Assembly (NCBI GenBank): GCA_030652035.1
Contig: JAUSBJ010000017.1
Location: 1-64,000 of the forward strand
DNA: 64,000 nucleotides
Direction of reading: 5' to 3'
Origin: Sulfurimicrobium sp.
GTDB taxonomy: Bacteria > Pseudomonadota > Gammaproteobacteria > Burkholderiales > Sulfuricellaceae
A program made the translations under genes and the position numbers. Positions within the stretch are counted from its first letter, which is position 1; each line of letters opens with the position of its first letter. The notes beneath the pieces were generated by a model. It was not told the DNA's origin and made no database searches. It saw only the letters and a program-made list of their open reading frames with translations. Shown here piece by piece: positions 8,473 to 17,347 of this stretch.

Positions 8473-9080
8473 GGGGTAGCATCCAGTTGCGTCCAGGCAG
8501 CATCGGGATCGAACGCAGATGCGGCAGCAGCGATAAAAGCCATCAGTGCGCCAAAGGAAAACAGAGCCACGCCCGGCTCGACCGTCGCGATATGGGCGAG
8601 CTTTACCAGCGACACCAGCACGCCGAGCAAGAACACCTCCACCATGCCCCACGGCTTCACGCTTTCGATGAAGTGGAGAATCGGCACAGCCCCTCGACCG
8701 CGTGCGCCCTGACGCAGCGCCACGAGTACCCAGGTGAGTCCGATGAGTTCCACCGCCGGGACGAGAATCGTGGTGACAAACACCAGCGCCGCTACCATCC
8801 GTGCCCCGTCGTCCCACAGCGATTCCACGGCACCGATGAGCGTAGCGCTATTGTGCATACCCTGTACTTCCAGTCCGACAATCGGGTAGACGTTGGCGAT
8901 GACAAAGAGGACGCATGCCGTCAGCGCGAATGCCAGCGCCCGCTCGTTTGCATCCGGCGGCGCACACCGGTAGAGACGTGCGCCGCAGCGCGTGCAGCGG
9001 GCCTCGCCGCCATGCGGCAAAGGGGTATGGCGGTGCAGTAAGTCGCATTCCAGGCAAGCGACAAATGTAGGGGAGGGCAT
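8469..9080 (-). CDS. pqiA: PqiA-like membrane protein, first half
   Basis: This 203-residue protein starts MPSPTFVACLECDLLHR. Two CxxC motifs (CLEC, CTRC) form the N-terminal metal-binding ribbon, followed by four membrane helices, including ALTACVLFVIANVYPIVGL. It is paralogous to the next gene (shared PAVELIGLTWVLVAL versus PLAKMIALAILAG type segments), so the ancestral two-domain PqiA is split, or was never fused, here. It begins 14 bases after the mgtE stop, which ties the Pqi system to the MgtE operon. Confidence 0.86.
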   Translation of the reverse strand: MPSPTFVACLECDLLHRHTPLPHGGEARCTRCGARLYRCAPPDANERALAFALTACVLFVIANVYPIVGLEVQGMHNSATLIGAVESLWDDGARMVAALVFVTTILVPAVELIGLTWVLVALRQGARGRGAVPILHFIESVKPWGMVEVFLLGVLVSLVKLAHIATVEPGVALFSFGALMAFIAAAASAFDPDAAWTQLDATP

Positions 9081-9094
9081 GGGCAATCGTTCAG

Positions 9095-10402
9095 TCACAG
9101 CAGTGCCGAAAAAAGCGTTGCGATGCCGAGGAAGGAGAAAAATCCGACCACATCGGTGACGGTAGTGAGGATGATCGATGAGGATTGCGCAGGGTCCTGG
9201 CCGAAGCGCTGCAACATGATCGGAACCAGCGCACCTGCAAAACCTGCTGCAACCATCGAGATCACCATCGCGGATGAGATGACCAGCACCAGCCCCCAAG
9301 ACCTGCTCCAGATATATACGCCAAGCGCAGTAGTGGCAGCGACCGCGAGGCCGTTCAACATGCCTACACTGACTTCCTTGAACACCACCTTGGGCCAATG
9401 ACGCAGACTGATCTCGCGCAGCACCAGCCCGCGCATCGTCACCGCCAGCGCTTGTGCGCCAGCGTTGCCCGACTGGCCTGCGACTACTGGCAGCAACACC
9501 GCAAGTGCGCTGTATTTGGCGATCGTGCTTTCGAACAGCCCGACGACAGATGCGGCAAGAAAAGCAGTAAGAAGATTGATCTGTAGCCACGGCAGGCGTT
9601 TGCTTACCGCGAAAATGGCGGACGAAAGGGCGCGTTCATCGCGGCTCGCGCCGACCATGGTCTGGATGTCCAGCGTGGTTTCCTGCTGCACTGCGGATGC
9701 AAGCTTGGCCTGGCGAATAACGCCGACGAGCCGTCCATCGAAGTCGATCACCGGAAGGTCGGTAATCGCGTCCTGCTGCATTTTCTCTACCACATCTTCG
9801 CGTGGAGCCGTGTCCTGCACGGCATCCACGATTTTGAGCGCAATTTTCGCAAGTATTTCGTCCGGATCGGCGAGGGCCAGATCCTGGATGTCGACACGCC
9901 CGTCCAGACGGCCGTCATCATCTACCAGATAGAGTTCGCGCAACCCGCGCCACTTTGTCAGGCGCAATCTTGCCAGCGCTTCATGGGCGGTCAATTCGCC
10001 ATGGAATGCAGGTACGCGCGGGTCCATGAACTGGCCGGCGGAGTCGGCCGGATACTGCATCAAGGTGCGAATTTCAGCCAGTACTGGCGTGCTGAGCAGA
10101 AGCTTGTAACGCTCGCGCTCAATTTCATCCAGCCGGTTAAGCAGGGCCGCGCTACGCGCCGGCTCAAGTTCGGCCAGAAGCTCGGCGGCCCGTTGCTCCG
10201 GCAAAGCGTTGAATACCGCCTGCTCCACGTCGCTGGCAAGGCTTTGCCATACAGGCACTACCGCATGCACTGGCTGAGATGCCAGCATGGCGCTGACTTC
10301 CTGCGCCGGCATCGCCTCGATGCGCCGCGCAGCCTCGCGCGGATAATCCAGCAGGAAGCGCAGGTTGAGGGCAGCGACTGCTGCTTCGGTGCCCGTGTTC
10401 AT
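9095..10402 (-). CDS. mgtE: MgtE-family magnesium transporter
   Basis: The 435-residue protein has the full MgtE layout: a helical N domain (residues 15-120), a CBS pair (about 130-250, including ADSAGQFMDPRVPAF), and five membrane helices (275-435) with VLLPVVAGQSGNAGAQALAV, the conserved pore-lining segment. MgtE is a Mg2+-gated Mg2+ channel of the inner membrane. The ATG overlaps the stop of the upstream MgtE-like gene by four bases. The family call is secure; the preferred ion is inferred. Confidence 0.92.
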   Translation of the reverse strand: MNTGTEAAVAALNLRFLLDYPREAARRIEAMPAQEVSAMLASQPVHAVVPVWQSLASDVEQAVFNALPEQRAAELLAELEPARSAALLNRLDEIERERYKLLLSTPVLAEIRTLMQYPADSAGQFMDPRVPAFHGELTAHEALARLRLTKWRGLRELYLVDDDGRLDGRVDIQDLALADPDEILAKIALKIVDAVQDTAPREDVVEKMQQDAITDLPVIDFDGRLVGVIRQAKLASAVQQETTLDIQTMVGASRDERALSSAIFAVSKRLPWLQINLLTAFLAASVVGLFESTIAKYSALAVLLPVVAGQSGNAGAQALAVTMRGLVLREISLRHWPKVVFKEVSVGMLNGLAVAATTALGVYIWSRSWGLVLVISSAMVISMVAAGFAGALVPIMLQRFGQDPAQSSSIILTTVTDVVGFFSFLGIATLFSALL

Positions 10403-11241
10403 GATTCTCTTTTGCGACGTTCAGCCGGAAGCAGGCTGATGAGTGCCTGAATCAAACCCGAGACGCTGAACCAGTAGATGCCCGCAATGCCGGACAGCGT
10501 GTCTTCAGGGCTACGCAGCGCCGGCTGCGCCTGTTCCATGGAAAGCGCCCGCTGCAACGCGGCATGCGTGATTGCGCCGACCAGCCGATCACCGCGATCA
10601 ACGACGGGCAATATGGAAGATTCGCTCCATCCCGGGTGTTCGCGCAGTCCGGCAAGCATCGACTGAGCGGGTAGCCGGTGAGCGCACGAGCGCACCAGTT
10701 TCGTGAGCGGTGTCGAGGCGTTCGCTCGCAGCAAATCGGCGAGTTCGACGTAGCCGATCAGACGCTGGTTGTGATCAATGACATATGGGTCGGTGACAGG
10801 CGCATCTTCAGCGTGGCGCACGCGTTCGAGTGATTCGCCGCTGGTCATGCCGGCGGGCAAGGCCAGGGTGCGCGAATCCATTGAAGCGCCGACGGTGCCC
10901 TCAGGATAAGCCAGCAGAAGTTCGTAGGCGATGGCCAGCGTGGTCGGCAATAGTGCCAGTGAGCGCGTCCTGTGCTCGACGCTGAAGTGGCGTAGCAGCG
11001 CAACCCCAGCCTGCGCGCCTACGCCGCGCAGCAGCCCGGCTGTTTTACTGTCGTCCAGTTGTTCCAGACAGCGTGCGCCTGCAAGCGGCAACATCTGGCG
11101 CAGCACCGGTGCAGCAAGCCGCAGTGGCGCCGATTGCAGCAGGGCCGCGGACGAGGCGGGCAGAAGCCGCTCCAGCACCCGTGCCGCATCCACCGGATGC
11201 GCTTCCAGAAAAGCATAGGTGAGTTCTTCGCTGCTAGCCAT
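10399..11241 (-). CDS. MgtE-like protein without a pore (N domain plus CBS domains)
   Basis: The 280-residue protein resembles the cytosolic half of MgtE: a repeat-rich helical domain (residues 10-115, ALLQSAPLRLAAPVLRQMLP) and a CBS-pair region (125-250) with YVIDHNQRLIGYVELADLL and ILPVVDRGDRLVGAITHAAL. Only one short hydrophobic stretch remains near the C-terminus (IYWFSVSGLIQALISLLP). It lacks the transporter domain and is immediately followed by a complete mgtE, so it may be a regulatory partner that senses Mg2+ or nucleotides. Its start lies 8 bases inside the upstream mscS-like gene. Confidence 0.75.
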   Translation of the reverse strand: MASSEELTYAFLEAHPVDAARVLERLLPASSAALLQSAPLRLAAPVLRQMLPLAGARCLEQLDDSKTAGLLRGVGAQAGVALLRHFSVEHRTRSLALLPTTLAIAYELLLAYPEGTVGASMDSRTLALPAGMTSGESLERVRHAEDAPVTDPYVIDHNQRLIGYVELADLLRANASTPLTKLVRSCAHRLPAQSMLAGLREHPGWSESSILPVVDRGDRLVGAITHAALQRALSMEQAQPALRSPEDTLSGIAGIYWFSVSGLIQALISLLPAERRKRES

Positions 11242-12073
11242 CGGCCGTCTCGCTTACCACCAGAACAATAGGCTGCTCGTTGAAAACCTTCGCCGGCAGG
11301 CTCGCTCGGCCCTCGACTGTTTCGAGCACGACTGCCGTATCGGTCAGTTCCAGAATTCGGCCTTCGTAACCCGCAACGCGAACATGCTGTCCGACGCTGT
11401 AACGCTGACGCAGGTAGTGGCTGCCGATCAGGTTGGCGACATATTCGCGGGCGCCGAGGCTGAGCGCGAGCGCAACTGCACCAACCAGGGCGATACCGGC
11501 TGCCGCCGCGAGGATGACGAGGAAAGTGACCTTGATGCCTATCTGCTCAGCGCCGACGAGAATGGCGGTAACCAGGATCGCCGCCTGTGTCACGCGACCG
11601 ATCAATTCGCGCTGGCGTTCACCAGCGCTGGCGGCGGCAGCCTGTACCAGTTCGCGCGCGATCCGGCTGACCAGAAATCCTGCAATAATAATGAGGGCGC
11701 CAGCAAAAACTGTCGGCAGGTAGTCGACAACGCGTGCGAGCCAGTTGGTAAAGGTGAGCAGACCCAACACCTGTGTCGCGGCTGTGAGGAAGAACAGCAC
11801 GACTATCCAGAAAACCACGCTGCCAAGAATTTTCGCCGAAGCACTGGGCAGGCGTGTCGGCAATGTGCCGCGGCCAACGGGAAGGCGCGCCAGCGCGCGT
11901 TCGCCAAGCAGCGTCAGGCGCACTGCGGTTGCCCGTAAAACGTGCGCCACGATCCAGCCGACAAACAGCAACAGGAAGGCGCCAAGCACATTTGGCAGGT
12001 AAAGTGCGAGGCGCTCTACGGTCTGGTCGAGAACACCGGCAAGCGCGTCACGCCACTGCGAGAAAATTTCCAT
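11234..12073 (-). CDS. MscS-family small-conductance channel-like membrane protein
   Basis: The 279-residue protein has an N-terminal conserved helix region, LYLPNVLGAFLLLFVGWIVA, further membrane helices around residues 85-110, 120-145 and 165-200, and a short beta domain with YSVGQHVRVAGYEGRILELT as in MscS-like channels. It lacks the long C-terminal vestibule of MscS. Inner membrane; osmotic or ion release role inferred. ATG at 12073 follows GGAGA at a good distance. Only 40 bases separate it from the upstream alpha-E gene, with a small hairpin but no T-tract, so co-transcription is likely. Confidence 0.8.
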   Translation of the reverse strand: MEIFSQWRDALAGVLDQTVERLALYLPNVLGAFLLLFVGWIVAHVLRATAVRLTLLGERALARLPVGRGTLPTRLPSASAKILGSVVFWIVVLFFLTAATQVLGLLTFTNWLARVVDYLPTVFAGALIIIAGFLVSRIARELVQAAAASAGERQRELIGRVTQAAILVTAILVGAEQIGIKVTFLVILAAAAGIALVGAVALALSLGAREYVANLIGSHYLRQRYSVGQHVRVAGYEGRILELTDTAVVLETVEGRASLPAKVFNEQPIVLVVSETADG

Positions 12074-12113
12074 CCGCTATCTCCGTGAGTCGCATCGGGT
12101 AGTGCTGCCAGGC

Positions 12114-13064
12114 TTAACTGGCAAGCTTGAGGGGGGAAGGGTCCACCACGAAATAGCATGCATTGAGTTGCGCCGTAAGGTCCGCCATGGACAGTTCCAA
12201 CTCATCGATAAAGATGTGCAGCGCTTGTTGCTCGAGTTGTGCCAGATCAGCCTTCAGCACTTTTTCCTTGGCGGCCGCGAGGATCGCCAGTGCCTTGTCG
12301 TTGCGTGGCAGGTGATTCAAGGAGGTTTCAACCTCGCACAGGCAATGATAAAAGGCGCGCGGGAAATCGCGGGTCCGCAGGAGAAATTTGAGTACGGGCA
12401 GGCGCAATACTCGTGTCTGCATGTCTCGGCGGTACATCTGGTAAGCAGAGAGCGATTTCAGCACGCTCATCCATTGAATGTTCTCGAATGGCTTCAACTC
12501 GGACTGATTCGAGAGGAGGCTGGCGGTGCGGACATCGATGATACGAATGGTCATCTCGGCGCGTTCGAGGTTGCGACCGATGCGCAGGAAATCGTAGGCT
12601 GCATTGTGGCTCATGGTGCCGGACAGCATGCCGGTAATCTGCTGTGCGCCGGCAATAATGCGCTTGAGATAGTCGTAGCGCCCGCGTTGCGACAGGCCGC
12701 TTTGCAAATTCTCTTTTGAAAAAATATGCAGGTCGTTAATGTATTCCCAGGTTTCGCGCGGCACCACGTCACGTACGATACGGGCATTCTCGCGCGCGAA
12801 CCATAGCGAGGATAATATCGATCCCGGATTTTTCGTGTCGCCGGTGAGAAATTTTACGACGTTGCGCTCACTGCTGTCTGGATAAATCTTGTCAAAAAGA
12901 TCTTCGCTGCCGGTAAGCGTGATCAGGGGGCGCCATCCGGGTGACATCCCTTTTGGGGTATCCAGGACCAGGTTGGCATTGACCATAACGATCCGTGCAG
13001 TGTTCTCTGCGCGCTCGATATAACGCGCCAGCCAATAAATCGATTCTGCGACTCGCGATAACAT
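12114..13064 (-). CDS. Alpha-E domain protein (DUF403), copy 2
   Basis: The 316-residue helical protein begins MLSRVAESIYWLARYIERAE, the alpha-E signature, and has LRIGRNLERAEMTIRIIDV near the middle and WMSVLKSLSAYQMYRRDM later. It is a clear paralogue of the gene at 2079-3059. The start codon follows the ATP-grasp stop by three bases, with GGGGAGG upstream. Like other members it probably works with the ATP-grasp partner in an uncharacterised amide-bond-forming pathway. Confidence 0.88.
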   Translation of the reverse strand: MLSRVAESIYWLARYIERAENTARIVMVNANLVLDTPKGMSPGWRPLITLTGSEDLFDKIYPDSSERNVVKFLTGDTKNPGSILSSLWFARENARIVRDVVPRETWEYINDLHIFSKENLQSGLSQRGRYDYLKRIIAGAQQITGMLSGTMSHNAAYDFLRIGRNLERAEMTIRIIDVRTASLLSNQSELKPFENIQWMSVLKSLSAYQMYRRDMQTRVLRLPVLKFLLRTRDFPRAFYHCLCEVETSLNHLPRNDKALAILAAAKEKVLKADLAQLEQQALHIFIDELELSMADLTAQLNACYFVVDPSPLKLAS

Positions 13065-13067
13065 GGT

Positions 13068-14522
13068 CTATGCCTCCCCGGTGTCGACGATCCAGGTGTC
13101 CTTGCTGCCGCCACCCTGGGATGAGTTGACCACCAGCGAACCCTTGCGCAGCGCCACGCGTGTCAAGCCGCCAGCGGTGGTGGTGATTTGCTCGCCGGAC
13201 AGGATGAACGGCCGCAGATCCACGTGGCGCGGCTCTACGTGCAGGTCCACCAGGGTCGGCGTGGTGGAGAGGCTTAATGTCGGTTGCGCGATGTAGTTGC
13301 GCGCATTGTTTTTAATCAGGCGGGCGAACTTGTCTCGCTCTTTCTGGCTGGCATGCGGGCCAACCAGCATGCCGTAGCCACCTGACTCATTGGCGGGCTT
13401 GACCACCAGTTTGTCCAGATTGGCGATGACGTAGTCGCGCTCGTCCTTGTGCATGCATAGGTAAGTCGGCACGTTTTCGATAATGGGGTCCTGGTCCAGA
13501 TAGTAACGAATCATTTTTGGCACGAAGGCGTACACCACCTTGTCATCAGCGACACCGGCTCCGGGCGCATTGGCGAGCGCTACCTTGCCTGCCCTCCAAG
13601 CTCGCATCAAGCCTGGTACACCGAGGCAGGAGTCTGGCCGGAACGCCTCAGGATCAATGAATTCATCATCAATACGCCGGTAGATTACGTCGACCTGCTG
13701 CAAGCCATTGATGGTTTTCATGTAAACGAAATCGTCTTCTCCCACCACCAGATCGCTGCCCTGTACCAACTCGGCTCCCATCTGCTGTGCCAGGTAGGCG
13801 TGCTCAAAATAGGCAGAGTTATAAATGCCGGGTGTCAGCACCACCACCTCGGGATTCTCAAATTTGCGCGGCGACAGCGAGGTCAGCATGTCGAAAAGTT
13901 GCGAAGGGTAATTATCCACCGGGAGGATGCTCTGATTCTCGAACAGCTCCGGAAAAACGCGTTTCATCACCAGGCGGTTTTCGAGCATGTAGGACACGCC
14001 CGACGGTACGCGCAGATTGTCTTCCAGCACGTAGACAGTGCCGTCCTTGTCGCGCACCAGGTCGGAGCCGCAGATGTGCGCCCAGATATTGAGGGGTGGA
14101 TTAATGCCGACGCATTCCGGGCGAAAATTCTTGGAGCCTTCCAGAACTTCACGCGGGAAAATTTTATCTTTAACGATACGCTGTTCGTGATAAAGGTCAT
14201 CGATGAACATGTTAAGCGCCGTCACGCGCTGCTTGAGTCCCGCTTCAATGCGCTCCCATTCGGACTTGGCAATCACCCGCGGGATGATGTCGAATGGCCA
14301 GGCCCGATCGATCGATCCGCCTTCTTCGCTATAGACGGTAAAGGTAACGCCCATGGTGTGGATGGCAAGTTCCGCCGCAGATTTCCGTTCCTCGATATCC
14401 GCATCCTTCAGGGAACCCAGGTACTTGCACAGCGCGGCTGCCGCAGGCCGCGCGCGAGCACCGCCTTTTACGAGTTCGTCGTAAAATCCTTGAGTCTGGT
14501 AGTTTTTCCAGCTGATGGTCAT
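13068..14522 (-). CDS. Circularly permuted ATP-grasp protein (DUF404/DUF407), copy 2
   Basis: About 484 residues from MTISWKNYQTQGFYDELVKG. It keeps every block of copy 1: YVLEDNLRVPSGVSYMLENR, ANAPGAGVADDKVVYAFVPK, VVKPANESGGYGMLVGP, HVDLRPF and VNSSQGGGSKDTW. Copies 1 and 2 look closely related over their whole length, so this is a paralogous or duplicated operon. It is the first gene of a tight minus-strand run that reaches pqiC at 5.5 kb. It is divergent from the fused ATP-grasp/alpha-E gene, with a 256-base spacer that must hold both promoters. The in-frame extension upstream of 14522 has no ribosome site. Confidence 0.9.
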   Translation of the reverse strand: MTISWKNYQTQGFYDELVKGGARARPAAAALCKYLGSLKDADIEERKSAAELAIHTMGVTFTVYSEEGGSIDRAWPFDIIPRVIAKSEWERIEAGLKQRVTALNMFIDDLYHEQRIVKDKIFPREVLEGSKNFRPECVGINPPLNIWAHICGSDLVRDKDGTVYVLEDNLRVPSGVSYMLENRLVMKRVFPELFENQSILPVDNYPSQLFDMLTSLSPRKFENPEVVVLTPGIYNSAYFEHAYLAQQMGAELVQGSDLVVGEDDFVYMKTINGLQQVDVIYRRIDDEFIDPEAFRPDSCLGVPGLMRAWRAGKVALANAPGAGVADDKVVYAFVPKMIRYYLDQDPIIENVPTYLCMHKDERDYVIANLDKLVVKPANESGGYGMLVGPHASQKERDKFARLIKNNARNYIAQPTLSLSTTPTLVDLHVEPRHVDLRPFILSGEQITTTAGGLTRVALRKGSLVVNSSQGGGSKDTWIVDTGEA

Positions 14523-14778
14523 AGAGATTCTTGTCGTAGTTATAACTGCCCGAATGGAGCGGGGCGACGGCAACCGGTTGCTAAACAAATCAACAGGTTA
14601 AGAAGTCAATTGATTGGAAAGTCAGTTTCATCCTACTATTTTATGCATCCTGCGTCTACTTTCGGCGAGCAAACAGGTGAGGATCGAATGGATGCTCAGC
14701 GGGGTGGCGACGGGGTCACAAAGGGGAATAGAATGAAGACCTCTTGTCTGGATTGGTCAGACTCAATTGCAGGTTCGT

Positions 14779-17343
14779 ATGACGACCGTACTTTCAGAAA
14801 TCAAACAGAATGGGCCGGATCAGTGGTACCCGGTCCCACCGGGCAGCTACGATGAAATGCTCAATGGCGATGGGCAGATAAGGCCTCATTGGGAGTATGC
14901 CATCCGTGCTCTGCGTACGCTGGGCATGCCTGAACTCGAGCGGCGCGGCACCGAGGCGGCCAAGCTGCTGCGGGAAAACGGCGTCACTTACAACGTATAT
15001 GGCGACCCGGCAGGACAGAGCCGGCCATGGCAGCTCGATCCTGTACCGCTGCTGGTTTCCAGCGAGGAATGGGGGGGGGTCGAGTCCGGTTTGCAGGAAC
15101 GGGCCGAACTGCTGAACCTGATTCTCGCTGACATCTACGGTCCGCGCGAATTGGTCCGCAAAGGGCTTCTGCCCCTCGAACTGTTGTACAACCATGGCGG
15201 ATTCCTGCGCGCTTGCGATCAGATCGCGCTTTCCGGCAAGCATCAGCTGGTGGTCTACGCAGCGGATCTGGCGCGTGGGCCAGACGAGCGCATGTGGGTG
15301 CTGAGCGACCGCACCCAGGCGCCGTCCGGTGCCGGATATGCGCTGGAAAACCGGGTCGCCATGACGCGCGTGTTGCCCAGCCTGTTCCGCGATTCCCATG
15401 TCCATCGCCTGGCGCTGTTTTTCCAGTCGCTGCGTTCGGGCCTGAATGCTATCGCGCCTGCTACGGTGGAAAATCCCCGCGTCGTCGTGCTCACTCCCGG
15501 CCCGCTTAACGAAACCTTTTTCGAGCACGCCTATCTGGCGTCCTATCTCGGCTACCCGCTGGTACAGGGAGACGACCTGACCGTGCGCGATGGCTACCTG
15601 TGGCTGAAATCGCTGAACGGGCTGGAGCGTGTCGACGTGATTCTGCGGCGCGTCGATGACGATTTCTGCGACCCCCTGGAACTGCGCGAAGATTCGCGCC
15701 TTGGCGTGCCGGGGCTGGTTGAAGTGGCACGGCGCGGCAACGTTGCCATCGCCAACCCGCTCGGCAGCAGCGTACTTGAAAACCCTGGCCTGCTGGCATT
15801 CTTGCCAGGCATCGCCGAGCATTTTCTGGGACGCCCCCTGCGCTTGCCGACTGCCGCCACCTGGTGGTGCGGCCAGCCGAAGGAACTCGACTATGTACTG
15901 GCCAACCTCGACAAACTCGTGATCAAACCGACCGATCGCGGCCCCGGTTTGAGTCCGGTGTTCGGCCACCTTCTCAGCCGGCAAGAACTGGCCGACTGGC
16001 GTGACCGCATCCGGTTGCGACCGGCGTTTTATGTGGGGCAGGAGCAGGAGGGGTTTTCCACTGTCCCGTCCCTGGTCTCTGGCGGGCTGGAACCGCGCCA
16101 TGCTGTACTGCGCAGTTTCCTGGTGGCGCGCGCCGACGGCTACGTGGTGATGCCTGGCGGGCTGACCCGCAGCGCACCGCACAAGGACGACATGCTGGTT
16201 TCCAACCAGGCCGGCAGCATCAGCAAGGATACCTGGGTGCTGGCCTCGGAGCCGGAGAAGCCGATCGAACTGGTGACCAGACCGACCCCGGAACAAGTGG
16301 CCGCCAGTCTGAGCGGCGCGCTGCCGAGCCGCGCGGCGGACAACCTGTTCTGGGTCGGACGCTACGCCGAGCGTGCAGAAAGCACCATCCGGCTGCTGCG
16401 CTCCGCGATCAAGAAGCTTTATGGCGATCCCGATCACAGCGCGAACGAATATACCGAGAGCCTGCATTGCCTGCTGCGTGCCGTGACGCAACTGACCGGC
16501 ACCCTGCCCGGTTTCCTGGCAGAAGATGCGCAGGCACTGCTGCGGGAGCCGGAAGCTGAATTATTGTCAGTGGCTCTGGACGAGACACGTATCGGTAGCC
16601 TGGCCAATACGCTGCGCTGTCTGGTGCAAACCGGCTACGCTGTGCGCGACCTGTGGTCGTCGGATACCTGGCGCGTCATGGAGGATCTGGAAGAGCACCT
16701 GCTCGGTACCAAACGCTATGTTCAGCCGAACCTGTGGCAGGTGCAGGATCTCATGGACCAGTTGATCACTTCGCTTGCCGCTTTCAGCGGCATGGCGATG
16801 GAGAATATGACGCGCGGCAACGGCTGGCTGTTTCTGGATATCGGGCGACGTCTGGAACGAGGCACATCGCTGCTCTCCCTGCTGCGTACCACCTTGCCCC
16901 AGCAACGCACGGAAGCCGTGGAAACCCTGCTCATCGAGGCCCTGCTGGATACCAGCGACAATCTGATCTGCTACCGCCAGCACTATCGCAACAATATGGA
17001 GCTTTCTGCATTTCTTGAATTGCTGCTGCTGGACGAGAACAACCCGCGCTCGCTGGCATACCAGACCGCGCGCTTGCAGGAGCACGTAAGCAAACTGCCG
17101 CGCGACAAAACGATCGGACGGCTGAGCCTGGAGCAACGGCTGGCGCTGGAGGCGTCGTCCGCGTTACGCCTGGCCGGAATGGAAGAACTGACGGCGGTTG
17201 CCGAGAGCGGCACGCGGCAAAACCTGGACCAGTTGCTTGCGCGCCTCAATTACCTGCTGGTGGCTTTGTCCAATGCCGTGACCGCAGCCTATTTCCGCCA
17301 TGAAAGCGCTCCCCAGCCGCTTGCGCCGTTGAGGGCAACATAA
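14779..17343 (+). CDS. Fused circularly permuted ATP-grasp and alpha-E protein
   Basis: The 854-residue protein joins an ATP-grasp-like half (residues 1-490) and an alpha-E half (about 515-850, starting LPSRAADNLFWVGRYAERAE). Several conserved blocks of the two stand-alone ATP-grasp copies are altered: YVLEDNLRVPSG becomes WVLSDRTQAPSG, KPANESGGYGM becomes KPTDRGPGLSP, and VNSSQGGGSKD becomes VSNQAGSISKD. This half may be a pseudoenzyme or use another substrate. A nine-G run lies at 15071-15079. ATG 14779 is used; the frame also extends to a TTG at 14767. The small transglutaminase gene follows by four bases. Confidence 0.88.
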   Translation: MTTVLSEIKQNGPDQWYPVPPGSYDEMLNGDGQIRPHWEYAIRALRTLGMPELERRGTEAAKLLRENGVTYNVYGDPAGQSRPWQLDPVPLLVSSEEWGGVESGLQERAELLNLILADIYGPRELVRKGLLPLELLYNHGGFLRACDQIALSGKHQLVVYAADLARGPDERMWVLSDRTQAPSGAGYALENRVAMTRVLPSLFRDSHVHRLALFFQSLRSGLNAIAPATVENPRVVVLTPGPLNETFFEHAYLASYLGYPLVQGDDLTVRDGYLWLKSLNGLERVDVILRRVDDDFCDPLELREDSRLGVPGLVEVARRGNVAIANPLGSSVLENPGLLAFLPGIAEHFLGRPLRLPTAATWWCGQPKELDYVLANLDKLVIKPTDRGPGLSPVFGHLLSRQELADWRDRIRLRPAFYVGQEQEGFSTVPSLVSGGLEPRHAVLRSFLVARADGYVVMPGGLTRSAPHKDDMLVSNQAGSISKDTWVLASEPEKPIELVTRPTPEQVAASLSGALPSRAADNLFWVGRYAERAESTIRLLRSAIKKLYGDPDHSANEYTESLHCLLRAVTQLTGTLPGFLAEDAQALLREPEAELLSVALDETRIGSLANTLRCLVQTGYAVRDLWSSDTWRVMEDLEEHLLGTKRYVQPNLWQVQDLMDQLITSLAAFSGMAMENMTRGNGWLFLDIGRRLERGTSLLSLLRTTLPQQRTEAVETLLIEALLDTSDNLICYRQHYRNNMELSAFLELLLLDENNPRSLAYQTARLQEHVSKLPRDKTIGRLSLEQRLALEASSALRLAGMEELTAVAESGTRQNLDQLLARLNYLLVALSNAVTAAYFRHESAPQPLAPLRAT

Positions 17344-17347
17344 CGCC

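Noticed and set aside
14794-16491. 565-codon open frame on the minus strand
   Set aside because: It is antisense to the fused ATP-grasp/alpha-E gene, whose domains are clear; no motif is seen in the antisense product.
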